The translations under genes were made by a program, and so were the position numbers. Shown here piece by piece: positions 1 through 11,012 of a stretch of DNA of 64,000 nt (positions within the stretch are counted from its first letter, which is position 1; the number at the start of each line of letters is the position of its first letter). Under the pieces are notes generated by a model. The model worked only from the letters and a program-made list of their open reading frames with translations, did no database searches and was not told where the DNA came from. Origin of the DNA: Adiantum capillus-veneris (taxonomy: Eukaryota; Streptophyta; Polypodiopsida; Polypodiales; Pteridaceae); contig CM043958.1 of NCBI GenBank assembly GCA_014529385.2, forward strand, positions 157,021,293 to 157,085,292. The letters run 5' to 3'.

Positions 1-661
1 CATATACACACACAAACATACACAAAAAAAAAAGTTAAATTAAGAGCACAAGGAAAACAAAGCATGCGATTACCAAATTCTACACACACTCGACACAGAC
101 GTGCGCGCACGCACACACATAAACCAGAGCAAGAACTGCAAGCTCAAAAAGCAAAATAAAATAGAGCAGAAGAAGGCATACATAGAAAACTTGACCCGCC
201 TAACTTATACCAAAGATGCGCTACTTTGTCAGTACTAGTTGTTGGACAAGTTTGTGATTTTTTATGGGGCGTTATTCTTGATGATGGACATCAGATTTGT
301 CGAGATCCTTTTGGATGACAGGTTTGTACATAGTTTCGACAATTGATGGGGACATCTAGTGCCTCTTTCCGCAATCAACAACAATTGCATGCTTCTCTCG
401 TTATCCCTTTGGAGCCTCAGAGGAGGAGTTGCCAGCGCCAGCAAGAGATCGCGAGACTGCGAAGCACGGAAGTCGCTTTTCCCGCGCAACAGAGACATGT
501 ATCTATTGTGGATTCGCCATACAAATTGTTGTCCCGTGTTTGTGTGTGTGTTTGTAGGTACTTCATCGCGAAGGAGAAGCGGGAAGGCTTCGACCTACGC
601 TTGGGAATTCCGGGAACGGAATTCAAAAATTCTCTGCAGAGTCTCGCCTCCGAGTACAGAC
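1..661. other. Unassigned sequence at left edge
   Basis: No gene is supported here. The first 160 bases are rich in CA/ACAC repeats. Short open frames around 260-730 overlap each other on both strands and show no domain, so I treat them as chance. It may be intron of the PP2C gene or the left part of the LTR-like sequence that ends at 925; I cannot tell which. Confidence 0.4.
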
Positions 662-925
662 GAAAAAAGGATTGAGAGTTCGTCTCTCGGATTTCCCTTA
701 CGGGAAGGAACGACCATCGAGTCAGAGAATTAGAACGGAGGGGTTTTCTCCGGTTCTTGTGCTTGTAAAAAGGATTCTCCCTTATAAAGGATTCTCTTTA
801 AGGGGGGAGACCAGCCTGTCTTCTGGTCCCAAATACTGTGTCGACCTTCTCTCTCAACTTTGTTTAGTTGAAAGATTATTTATGTTCATCTTGTTGATTA
901 TTCGTGTGCGCTCCCGTTTGTGACA
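662..925 (+). repeat. LTR-like 3' end (family E), left border unknown
   Basis: A TATA-like CTTATAAAGG at 780-789 is followed by a pyrimidine-rich stretch and the end CCCGTTTGTGACA at 913-925, directly before gag sequence of element A1. The layout (TATA, a block containing GGTCCCAAATACTGTGTCG, then a TGTGACA end) resembles the right end of the D-family LTR at 32160-32368. The left border and a target duplication could not be found, so it may be a solo LTR or a truncated one. Confidence 0.35.
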
Positions 926-1700
926 GCTACCTCTTATTTCAAGGGAAATGCTCGAACTTGGTGGTCCACGCTTCTATTAAACAACAAAGCGCCAATTAAA
1001 TGGCTGAAATTTAAAAGACTTTTTATTCTTCTTGATCGACTCGGGAGTACGAACACGACATACGAACTGCTTGGAACCATCTTTGAATGACCAAGAAAGG
1101 TTCATTGGACTCATATTGTGAGAGATTCTGGAGTTCTTTTCTACCAGCCTCTTCATTTAAGATGATCTCGTTCAAAGAACAGATTGAGTGGTTTACATTG
1201 GGACTTCCTATAGAGATCCGAGATCACTGCTCAAAGCAAAAGTCAGATTCCATTGAGGAACTGATGAGTCATGCGAAACGAGGTTTTGCTATTCATTCAG
1301 ACAGTTTGACCTACCCCACAGATGAAATCATGACGCAAAGGACCGAACAGACTTCGAACAATGAAAGTAGAAAGAAGAAGAGCAACCCAGAAAAGAAGGA
1401 AAAGGATGCACGACCCAAGCTCACCTGTCGAGAGAGAGCTCTCTACATCAAAGAGGGGAAGTGCTTTGGATGTGGGGAAACGGGGCACATCTTCGCGAAG
1501 TGCCCTAAAAAGGCACCTAATGAACAGAACGACAAAGATGAAGAGAGGCCCGAGGGTTCAAAAGCAGCTGAGGAATGTGGACGAAAAGGCAAGATGAAAG
1601 CAGGACTGGTTCCAGATTGCATGGGCACTGACCCAAGCACGATTGACGAGAGTACAGAACTTTGCCGAGCTTGGGGCAAACTGAAAGACCAAGAAGCCCT
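926..1700 (+). pseudogene. gag remnant of A1 (capsid end and zinc knuckle)
   Basis: The capsid part begins at the motif around 940-975 that A3 repeats at 34108-34143. A frame break separates it from the main open frame at 1087-1884. A CX2CX4HX4C nucleocapsid zinc knuckle (CFGCGETGHIFAKC) lies at 1462-1503, preceded by a Lys/Glu-rich basic stretch. Gag would form the virus-like particle and bind element RNA. The N-terminal third seen in A3 and A6 is absent. Confidence 0.85.
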
Positions 1701-4446
1701 GATTTTCTTTGATGGAGGAGTCAAGGCCAACTTCATTTCATCTGAATTGGCGGCGCGGCTCGAGATCAAACCAGGCACCCGACAGGGACGTAGCCATTAC
1801 ACCTATCATTGGCAAACTTCGGTTGCATTGTCAGGGGTATTTGGGGCACGAGGACTTCTACATAATGCCCTTGGAAGGTTGTGATGTCCTCGTGGGAATT
1901 CCTTGGTACCATAAGAACAACGCCGTGGTCGACTATCGGACGAGAAAAGCGACTTTGACTACAAAGAAGGGCCGAAGTATTGTACTTGATGTAAAACTTA
2001 AGGGCGAGTCTGTCCCTATTGTATCGGCTTCGGCCGTTTCAAAATTAATAAAATCCAGTCTGCTTGTTTACTCGATCTTTTTGAAAGAGTTGAATGATGA
2101 GGATAGGACAAATATGTCTGAACTTGATAAAGAACTCCAAGATTTTCTCCACACTCATGCCGATTGCTTCTCAGAGGGCCTGCCAAGCGAGTTTCCACCC
2201 GCTCCTCCTAAGGATCATACCATTGATCTGATACTTGGAACCACACCACCCAACCGGCCACCTTATCGTGTGAGCCGAGCCAAGAACGAAGAAATTATGA
2301 ACCAAGTGAAAGACCTCTTGGAAAAGGGTCTTGTCCAGCCTAGTACTTCACCATATTGCTCTCCAGTGCTGTTGGTTTTGAAGAAAGACGGATCTTGGAG
2401 AATGTGCATCTATTATAGAGCTATCAACAAAATCACCATCAAGAACAGATTCCCGATTCCTAGGATCGATGATATTCTTGACCGACTATAGGGATCCTCG
2501 TGTCTTAGCAGGATCGATTTGAAGAGCGGATATCATCAAATCGGAATCGCGCCGGGAGATGTCTACAAGACAGCTTTTCGGACGACTTTTGGGTTATTTG
2601 AGTTTTTGGTGATGCCTTTTGGCCTAACCAATGCTCCTGCGACAATTAACCAGATGATGGACATGATTTTACGAGAGTACAGACTATTTGTTGGCATTTT
2701 CTTTGACGATATCATTGTTTTCTCCAATGATGAGGCAGAACATAGAAAACATTTGCTACAGGTCTTTTAGGCATTACAAGATCACAAGTTGGTGATTAAT
2801 GCGAAGAAAAGTGTATTTTTCCTACCCGTGATACACTTTTTGGGACACATTGTCTCAGCAGCAGGAGTGCAGATGGACCCGGCCAAGATAGAGACTATCT
2901 GTGATTGGCCCGATCTGAAGAATGTCCATGAAGTTAGAAGCTTCTTGCGCTTGTGTTCGTACTACAGGCGGTTCATTAGAAAGTTTGCAGAGGCTGCTTC
3001 CCCTTTGCATATCTTGACACAGAAAGGAGTCCCTTTCTCGTGGGGACCCACAAAGGTGACTGCCTTTCAGACATTGAAAGAGAAATTGACTACAGGGCCA
3101 GTTTTGACTTTGGCGGATTTGCAGAAGTCATTCGAAGCATATTGTGATGCTTGCGGTCGTAGTTTGGTGCGGTCTTAATGCAAGAAGGCCATGTCATTGC
3201 CTACGAAAGTTGATTGTTTTCGAGGCCGGAATTGACAACGCAGATTTATGAGAAAGAGCTTTTGGCGGTTATCCATGCTCTTACTCAGTGGCGACATTAC
3301 CTACTCGGAGCGGATTTTAGTGTCTTAACAGACCATCAAAATTTACGCTAGTTCTTGTCACAGAAGCAGCTTTGGGAAAAGCAGATGCGGTAGGTGAACA
3401 TCTTGTCACAATTTCACTTCTAGATTGTCCATGTGCAGGGATAGAAGAATTTGGTGGCAGACTCTTCTTTTGGTATGCCAGAAGGTCAAGTTTGATAGGC
3501 ATAAAGCACATGGATTGTTACAGCCTTTACTTATACCCACCCGCCCCTGTGAAAGTATTGCAATGGATTTCATTTTTGATCTCCCGAGAACACAGAGTGG
3601 TCACGATGGTATCTGGATTATTATTGACAAATTAAGCAAGCAAGCTCATTTCATTCGAGTGAAGAAAACAGTCAAGCCAGATCACTTAGCTAGACTGTTA
3701 GTGGCCCAGATCTTCAGATTACATGGCATGCCTGAGACGATTGGCTCTGACAGGACCCCAGATTCACGAGTTTGTTTTGGAAGGCTATTTGGGAGAACAT
3801 TGGCATGAGGTTGCAGTTCTCGTCATCGTTCCACCCGCAAACTGTCGGTAATCAGAGATTGCTAATTCAGTGGTACTAGATATATTGAAGTCTTACATCT
3901 CGGATCAGAAGACTTAATGGGAAAAGTATTTACCTTTGGTGGAATTTGCCTACAATAACATTATACACTCTTCGATGGGGAAGGCGCCATTTGAGATTAT
4001 TGAAGGTGCTACGAAGGTTCCCCCCTTTCTAAGCACGAAAGTTAAGATTTTTGAAGCCGACGAGTACACGCTTGACTTGGACACGACTTTTGCCAAGATT
4101 CGCGAGGCGTTGCAGAAATCTCAAGAAAGACAGAAAAAGGCAGCAGATTGCCATCGTTGTGATTTGAAATTGAAGGAGAACGATTGGGTGCTCTTACGTT
4201 TTGAGAAGGCAAGCGTGAGAAAGAAAAAGGGAAAGGAGAGAGGCTTTTTCCAAAGCTTAGTATGCGACACTACGGTTCTTTTCAGATTTTTGAGAAGATA
4301 AATGATGTCTCCTTTAGACTGAAGCTGCTTGATACTTGGAGAATTCACAATGCTTTTCATGTGAGTCTCTTGAAGCCTTATAAAGGCGATGTGCCCGAAG
4401 ATGGGGAGCCTGATGACCAACCCGTAGTGGAAGAAAACGAGGAGAG
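1701..4446 (+). pseudogene. pol remnant of A1 (PR-RT-RH-partial IN)
   Basis: The protease region has [12 protein letters not shown] near 1701-1740 and a second conserved block ending around 1930. Reverse transcriptase runs from about 2280 to 2850 with KKDGSWRMC, the MPFGLTNAPAT region and the catalytic FFDD at 2699-2710. There are stops at 2489, 2768 and 3176. RNase H follows around 3120-3450, then integrase core fragments (MDFIFDLP near 3560, DRTPDSR near 3750) and an integrase C-terminal part to 4446. Several frames are needed to read it, so no functional polyprotein is possible. Confidence 0.85.
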
Positions 4447-5987
4447 TGTCACCAGGAGGTGTATTTTTCCTGTTGCCTTCCGTAAATAAGTATTAGATAT
4501 TTTATTTTATTTTTACTTGTTTGTCTCGGAACCCTTGAAAAGGTGCAAGTGGACATTGCATGGCCAGTGTGAAACGGCTACAGCCAAATGGGTTTCTCAC
4601 ATCGGGGATCTAGGTCGGTCAGAGAGGGACTGCCCGGGCCAGTTAGCACTCAATTCTGATGAGTATGGAAGCTCGTGTGCACCAAACTGGAATTTGGACC
4701 ACTAGTCAAGTCACTGCAACTTTATAAGTTGAAAGGGGCCAGTAAATTAACCCACATTGTAGATGTTGGTCAAATGGTAGTCTTCAATGATGGTCAGGAA
4801 ACCGATAGGGACGCCATGGAAGCATCTCCTAAAATTTAGGGAACTGCTATTTTTGACCAGAAAATGTGTTCGCGTCATTAGCACTGCAATGACAAGGGGA
4901 ACATTTTATTGCCCTGCTGCCAAGTCAACTGACGCACCGGTTGAGATATTTTTAGCAGGGAAAGCCCAAACTCGGAAACTGGGCGACGTGTCAGCCTGTG
5001 AGCGATTCTGCCACTCTGGGAGGCAAAAACGAGCTGCATATCAACAAAGGGGGCGCCATTTTCAGCCTCAGGTGGATTGTAGCCGGTACAGAAGCTATGG
5101 AATGCTTACCTTGCCCTCTATGCACAGTATGGTGACGGGAGTGATGCCCCGCACGCTACATACTGCTCTCTTTCTCCCCTACGTACAGTATGTTATGCCC
5201 CACTAGTGGGCTTCTCATTTGACCTATGTACAGTCCTGGGGGTTTATGCGCGTTTGCCAAGGCAAGAGCCTTCTGAACAGGAACCGGATTAGCTAATTGC
5301 TAATCCCCCACAGGTACGCACAGTTCCATCACGAAAGATTGCGAGTTTGGAGAGTTTTCTCGCGTGAAAACTCGTCCAATTCACAGGGGAACTATCCCAT
5401 TGCGTGCGGGAGCCCTTGGGACACGCGTAGGCGTGTTCGCTCCGCTAAAAACGATCCGAAACAGGGAATTACAGCCTGCTGTGTTTTTCTGCAGGTTTAG
5501 GGTTTCGCACCTAAACTGCAAGGGAACATCGGGGGAGCCTCGTGAGAGCCTTGCGATGCGTGTACAGGCTTTTGGGCTCCCGGCAGTGAAAAACAGAGAA
5601 TTACAGCCCGCTGAATTTCTGTGACAGCTCACCAGAAAGCTTCTAGATATCGAGGGAATCCGTCCTAGACAGGTGTTTTTGATCTACAGGGGTTTTTGCG
5701 TCCTTATGTCGTCGAAATCCGGTCGAAAACCTGCGTTTTCAGCCCTCGCCAGGTTTGGACATCTTTGTGAAAGCTTGTGCTAAGTGGTCTGATCGTCTAC
5801 CTTAATTTGAATAAAGAAATACCGAAAGGGGCGCCAGTCTTTGGGGCCTATAGGGTGTCGGTCTCGTGTGCGCAGTGACATTCTAGTCGCTGGACGCAAC
5901 TGTGTTCTCTTCCCTTCTCAGTGCTCTGTGTAAAGTTAACAGGTAATTGAAATAGTACCGCCCTCTACGTTGTATAGGCCGGTTATA
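4447..5987 (+). repeat. 5' LTR of B1 (1541 bp)
   Basis: Starts TGTCACCAGGAGG and ends GGCCGGTTATA. It is the reverse complement of the two B2 LTRs (19320-20860 and 26262-27803). A polyadenylation-like AATAAA at 5810-5815 directly precedes the shared block GAAATACCGAAAGGGGCGCC at 5816-5835. The borders are fixed by comparison with B2, which has target duplications. Confidence 0.92.
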
Positions 5988-6000
5988 TGGTTCCATCGAC
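5988..6000 (+). promoter_or_regulatory. Primer-binding site of B1 (non-iMet)
   Basis: TGGTTCCATCGAC follows the LTR end immediately. TGG pairs with the CCA end of a tRNA, as expected for a primer site, but the rest does not match initiator Met tRNA (TGGTATCAGAGC), which families A and C use. The same site is in B2 at 26249-26261. I do not recognise the donor tRNA. Confidence 0.7.
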
Positions 6001-6072
6001 AAGATAGTCACTTTTTCTTCAAAAAGTGCAGCGTGGATTGTTGTGGGTGAAAGCAACACAGAGCTTGTCGTT

Positions 6073-7451
6073 ATGGCAGAGAAGAGAGACCAAGTACCTG
6101 AAGAGGGATCTTCCTCACATGGCACGGAGAAAGTTCCTTCAACTCTTCAAGAAGAGGTTAGAACTTAACTGCGTTGCTGCATGGACATGTTTCAGCAGTT
6201 GGCTAACAACCCAAGGATGCAGGAATTCTTACAGGCTCCGACACAGGGTTTTCAGCCTCCCACACAGGGCATGACTGAGCCGTTGCAGGAAAAGGAGATT
6301 TCCAATGCGCAGAGGACTCATGATGCTCGAGGGAAAGCCCATGTGGTTGAGCAACTAGCGGTGTCCAATGATCCAAAGCAACTTGCTTTAGCTGGACAGG
6401 AACCGTTTGTGAATGGTCAAGGGAGCAATGAACAGGCTATGCGTCAGACCCTTCCATTACCTAATACTTATCCTGGTTATTTTGGAGGTGGTTCAGTGTT
6501 TCAAGCTATGGCTGGACCTTCCACAGGTTATATGCCAGGGAATGTACAATGCAAACAGGCATGGGTAACCCTATGCATGCGAACATGGGTGTCCAACCAG
6601 GTTTTCAGGGTGCCTATGTCCAGTTTCGAGTGCCTCGAACACAATTTGGTATGGCTGGTTTTTCGCAGCCATACGTACAAAATGCAGATATGACAGGGAA
6701 AACAGTTGATGCGAGTGCTGGAATGAACACTCGTGGAGCACCACTGCTACAGGCACCTGTTTATGATAATGTGGCTCCTTTGAGTCAGCCTAAGGATTAC
6801 AAGGAAGGTGGGCAGGGAGTGAAGTTTGAAACTTTCAGAGGAACTGAGGACCAATTAAAGGCTTTGACCTTCATACAACAGTTCGATGCAGCTTATGCTG
6901 GAGGAAACTTCACGGAATCTTCAAAGATACGCAAGGCTGCCACTTTCTTGAAAGGGAATGCGCTTCAATGGTGAACCGCATTGTTGAACCAAGGTCAAGC
7001 CCCAACAACGTGGGTCCAATTCAAACAGCTTTTTGCGCCTGCATGGTTGACAAACACTTTTGAAGTGGATGCGATGACAGAATGGCACGAGTTGAATGCT
7101 AAACAGTGTGCGAACTTGGAAGAGTACAATAAACAGTTTTGGGCCGCACTGGTGCCAGTCACCTCTTACAGGTTTGTGCCTTTGTCAGAACAAATTGAGA
7201 AGTACTGTTGCGGATTGCCCAAGAAAATCAGGGACTATTGCACAAAGACTACTGTCATGAATATGTTTCAATTGATAGAGAATGCAAGAGTGGCCAGCAA
7301 TCTGTCGAAGGGAGATTCCGATGGATTTAATAGCCACAAGAAAGGGTCCCAGGGCAAATAGTTTTCAGCCAAGGGCAATGTTGCAGCAAAGCCTTCTGAG
7401 TCTCCTGCAAAGAAGCCCTCCACTCAAGAAGCTCATACGTCCAAGAAGTAG
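6073..7451 (+). pseudogene. gag of B1 (broken)
   Basis: The likely start is ATG 6073, as in B2 at 26176. Pieces of the frame lie at 6181-6693, 6549-6974 and 6981-7361. The N-terminal part is Gln/Pro-rich with APTQGFQPPTQG-type repeats, followed by a capsid region with FETFRGTEDQLKALTFIQQF. Internal breaks include a frameshift near 6549, TGA at 6972 (TGG in B2) and TAG at 7359. The last in-frame TAG, at 7449-7451, is also present in B2 at the same codon, just before the zinc-knuckle region. Confidence 0.85.
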
Positions 7452-9416
7452 TCTAAATCTTCTTCGGAACGAGGACAAGGACAAAAAAGGCATTTTTCTG
7501 GCAAAACTTTTCAAGAAAGGAAAGCTCTTAGGGAGGCCAAGAAATGCTACATTTGTGAACAGGAAGGACACTTTGCAAATGAGTGCCCACAGAAGAAGTC
7601 ACAGGATAAGGATGACAAGTCAGACCATAAAGGGAAGAAGCCAAAGCCGAGTGCAGGATTTGTTCCAGATTTGGTTGGAGATCAGCCAAACACAGATGCC
7701 ACGGAGCTGCGCAGAGCTTGGGGCAAAGTTAGAGACCAGACAGTGCTGGTTTTCTTTGATCCAAGAGCCCGTGCAAATTTCATATCACTAGAATTGGCAT
7801 CAAAGTTGGGCATTTGTGCAGAGGAGACGGGTATGACAGGCGAAGCATGTTTTGCATGCCCAGGACATTCAGAGCCTGTTACTCCCATTCTGGGAAAGCT
7901 TCGTCTGCACATTCAGAGCTATGTGGATGCGGAAGAATTTCATATTATGCTGCTTGGGGGCTGTGATGTGTTATTGGGTATCCCATGGTGTTACAGGTTG
8001 CATGCTATGGTGGATACTTACAACAAAAAGATTACCCTTGTACATAGAGGAAAGACTCATGTCCTTGATGTAAAGCTTAAAGGCGAGTCTATTCCAATTG
8101 TTTCTGCTTCTGCTATGTCATCTGTAATAAAGAATCATCTTTCAGCGTACTTGATCTTTGCAAAAGAAGTACCTCAAGTTGTATCTAATTTGTCTACCTT
8201 AGATAAAGACAGGTCAACTTTTTTGAGTGGTTTCAGTGATTGTTTTTCGGACTCTTTGCCAGGGGAGTTACCTCTTGAGAGACCTGAGGATCATACTATA
8301 GATCTTGTGCTAGGTTCTAGTCCACCGAATAGACCACCATACAGGGTTAGTGCAGCCCAGCAGAAAGAGATTATGGGTCAGGTCAACGAGCTTTTAGAGA
8401 AGGGGCTGATTCAGCCCAGTTCATCCCCTTTTTGTTCGCCTGTACTCTTAGTGCAGAAGAAGGATGGTTCATGGCGCATGTGCATTGACTATCGCGCCTT
8501 GAATAAGAATACTATCAAGAACAGGTTCCCCATACCGAGGATAGATGACATTCTTGATCTGCTTGAGGGAGCGTCATTGTTTACAAGAATAGACCTAAAG
8601 AGCGGGTATCATCAGATACGCATTAGACGAGAAGATGTCCATAAGATTGCGGTCAGGACAACATTTGGTCTCTATGAGTTTCTTGTCATGCCATTTGGTC
8701 TCACAAATGCTCCTGCCACATTTAATAGAATGATGGACGGAATTTTTAGACCACATAGAAACTTCGTGGGTACCTTCTTTGATGACATGATTATCTACTC
8801 AAAGTCTGAAGAGGAGCATATGGATCACTTGACCGCAGTTTTCAATGAGCTACGCAAGAATAGGCTACTCATTAATGCGAAGAAAAGTGAGTTCTTTTTG
8901 CAAGAGATTCACTTCCTTGGGCACATTGTTTCAAAGGATGGGGTACGCATGGATCCTGCTAAAGTGGAAGCAATTAGGTCATGGCTAGACTTGAAGTCCG
9001 TACATGACATTCGAAGCTTTCTAGGCTTATGTTTCTATTACAGGAGGTTCATCCGAAATTTTGCTGAGATTGCTTCTCCACTCCATGCACTGAAAGGAAA
9101 AGGAGTTACTTTCAAGTGGACAGCCAAGGAAATTTTAGCGTTCAAACACTTGAAAGAGAAGCTGACTTCAGATCCGGTAATTATTTTGCCCGATCTTTCT
9201 AAACCTTTTGTGGTTCAATGTGATGCGTGTGGCCATAGTCTTGGTGCAGTTTTGATGCAGAATGGCCGAGTAGTCGCATATGAGAACAGAATTCTTTTGA
9301 AGACTGAAAGGAACTTGCAAGTCTATGAGAAAGAATTGCTTGCAGTAATTCATGCTCTCACTAGTTGGAAACACTATTTGCTAGGGGCTGATTTTGTTGT
9401 CCAAACGGATCATCAT
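7452..9416 (+). pseudogene. pol of B1 (NC-PR-RT-RH, truncated)
   Basis: Open from after the TAG at 7449, starting with a nucleocapsid region that includes a zinc knuckle (near 7547-7590, compare CYICEQEGHFANEC in B2). It continues through protease (FFDPRARANFIS, where B2 has DPGA), reverse transcriptase (FFDD core near 8780) and most of RNase H (CDACGHSLGAVLMQ near 9220). A local frame change lies between the knuckle and 7671. The reading frame runs on through the junction and stops at 9435-9437. Integrase and chromodomain are missing, so this cannot transpose on its own. Confidence 0.85.
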
Positions 9417-9700
9417 TTGCTAGATGTGTGTTTCTAGTGCGTCGGTACTAACAGTTAGTGTCTGCTAAGACAGTTTATGGCTTCTGTCTTTTTTGCAGGC
9501 ATAATCGCGGGTGATTACAATGTTTTCAAGAGGGGGGTATGTCACAAACTGGTGACGTGGCAGCTTACTGACAGATGTTCGCAAAAAATCCACTGTTAGG
9601 ACTGACATGGCAGCAGCGTGTGGATCCCCCGAAAAACATGGACATATGTACGGACTGCTGATGTGGCATTGCCGTACGGAATTGCAGCCTTTTGCGCAAA
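9417..9700 (+). mobile_element. 3' end of A1: 3' UTR, PPT and partial LTR
   Basis: From about 9417 the sequence equals the family A 3' untranslated end (compare 15335-15455), with a polypurine tract (CAAGAGGGGGG, about 9527-9537) followed by an LTR start TGTCACAAACTGGTGACG at 9540. The LTR can be followed only to about 9700, where family C internal sequence begins. The first LTR bases carry a TGACGTGG box at 9553-9560. Confidence 0.75.
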
Positions 9701-9701
9701 G

Positions 9702-10259
9702 GTAAAAGCAGCAAGAAAAGCCATAGCACGTGAGCGCGAAGAAAGAGAAGCAAAATTTGATCGCGAGACCAAAGAAAGACGAGCAAAATTTGATCGTGAG
9801 AACAAAGCAAGAATGCAAGAAATATGGTGACTCTTTTCTCAAGTTCAGGCACAGATGCAGGAGATTCGGGAAAAGGAGACTCTTTCAGTCTCTTCTTCTC
9901 CAAAGCATGACACATAGGATTTGCATGATGATAAGCATGATGAATTGCTTGATAACGATAAGCATGATGAATTGCATGATAATGATGAGCATGATGATTG
10001 GGATGGTAAGGACAAGCATGATGATTTGCATGATGATCACGATGTGATTTCTCACAAGTATGATGATTTGCATGAAGATGATGTTATTGTTCACAAGGAT
10101 GATGTGTTAGTTGATACTTTCTCTAGTGAAGCTAACCTCGTTGCAAATTCGATCAATCACGAAAAACCGATCTTGGCTTTCGAGTCGAGGTCCACAGAAA
10201 CCCCAGAAGAAGATTCAATCAAACACGAAGAACTGAGGAAGTACTATGTGTTTGCATGA
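9702..10259 (+). pseudogene. Charged Asp/His-repeat ORF of element C (two stops)
   Basis: One frame runs from about 9702 to the stop at 10257-10259 with in-frame TGA at 9828 and TAG at 9918. The first part is a basic, helical KARRK/EREER-type stretch. The second part, from 9921, is made of degenerate HDELHDND/KHDDLHDDH units with Asp and His at most positions, encoded by imperfect 30-36 bp DNA repeats. I recognise no family. Its position just upstream of the polypurine tract suggests an extra 3' ORF of element C. It could equally be a captured host fragment. Confidence 0.45.
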
Positions 10260-11012
10260 TTAGTCAGCACGCATTGTTCGAGTGTTTCATTCGTGATCGT
10301 TTCATGTTTTTTCGTGAACGTCTTTATGTGATCCCTTTCCAAAGGCATGACATATTGTAGTTGAGCACGTTTCACTCATGAATGAGCACGGATGTATGCG
10401 GATTTTTCATGAAAAGCTGAAAAGTATGCATTCAAGGAAGTCACATTCCATGTCTCTTCCACAGTTTCCGAAAGATCACAAGAAAGATTGAGCATCAAGC
10501 ATAGGCATTTCCATTGTGTTTTGCCACAGTTGATTGATTTAGATCAGAAAGTCAAGATTCGATCCCATTGTTTGTGTGTGTGTGGTGAACATGTTGGCAC
10601 TCCGTCTATTTGCTCATCTACATTGCATGCACAGTCTTTAGAAAAGACGAGATTTTTTCCAATCACTTTACATGGAATGGGTATGTTTATGTTTTTGTGT
10701 TGGAAGTGGTTTCAAGAATTTTCAGCCTCGGAGATTCTTAAAGAAGGTGGACGCATGACTCTAGACGAAGTTGAAGCATTGAAGGAGCCACAGATGACTT
10801 TGTGCCGCTTTCGGCGTGGCCCAAAGAAGAAGACCTTGCAGACCTTTATGAAGTTCAAGTATCACACGACCCACACATCAGAGTGGGTATCACACGACCC
10901 ACACATCAGAGTGGGCCGGCGAAGAGTCCTTTCGAGGATACCGGATGCTATTGGCGATCTCCCTCGATGCCATACAGTTCGGTATCAGTACCTCACTTTG
11001 AAAAGGAGGGGA
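10260..11012 (+). other. C1 3' untranslated region with 28-bp tandem duplication
   Basis: No convincing gene; a 201-codon open frame from 10488 shows no domain. GTATCACACGACCCACACAT-type units of 28 bp lie in tandem at 10859-10886 and 10887-10914. The region ends with the polypurine tract next to the LTR at 11013. Confidence 0.55.

Larger units (their letters stand above)
926..4446 (+). mobile_element. Ty3/gypsy chromovirus A1, 5'-truncated and decayed
   Basis: Starts inside the capsid part of gag and runs through zinc knuckle, protease, reverse transcriptase, RNase H and integrase, ending where the B1 LTR was inserted. It is closely related to A2 (12276-15455), A3 (32513-37593) and the inverted A4 (37674-42620). 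It has many stops and frame changes. The integrase zinc-binding region is missing: at about 3456 the end of RNase H jumps straight to the sequence before the integrase core. Non-autonomous relic. Confidence 0.9.
4447..9416 (+). mobile_element. Ty3/gypsy chromovirus B1, 3'-truncated, inserted in A1
   Basis: A 5' LTR, primer site, gag and pol up to RNase H are present and match the inverted full-length copy B2 (19320-27803). Identity to B2 stops near 9412; from about 9417 the sequence is the 3' untranslated end of family A. Integrase, chromodomain and the 3' LTR are gone. The 5' LTR begins TGTCACC inside A1 pol sequence, so B1 inserted into A1, and a later deletion removed the B1 3' half together with about 670 bp of A1. 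Confidence 0.9.

Noticed and set aside
343-733. Overlapping open frames of 110 and 124 codons at the left edge
   Set aside because: They overlap in different frames, include a GTGTGT repeat and a TATA-like region just downstream, and show no domain.
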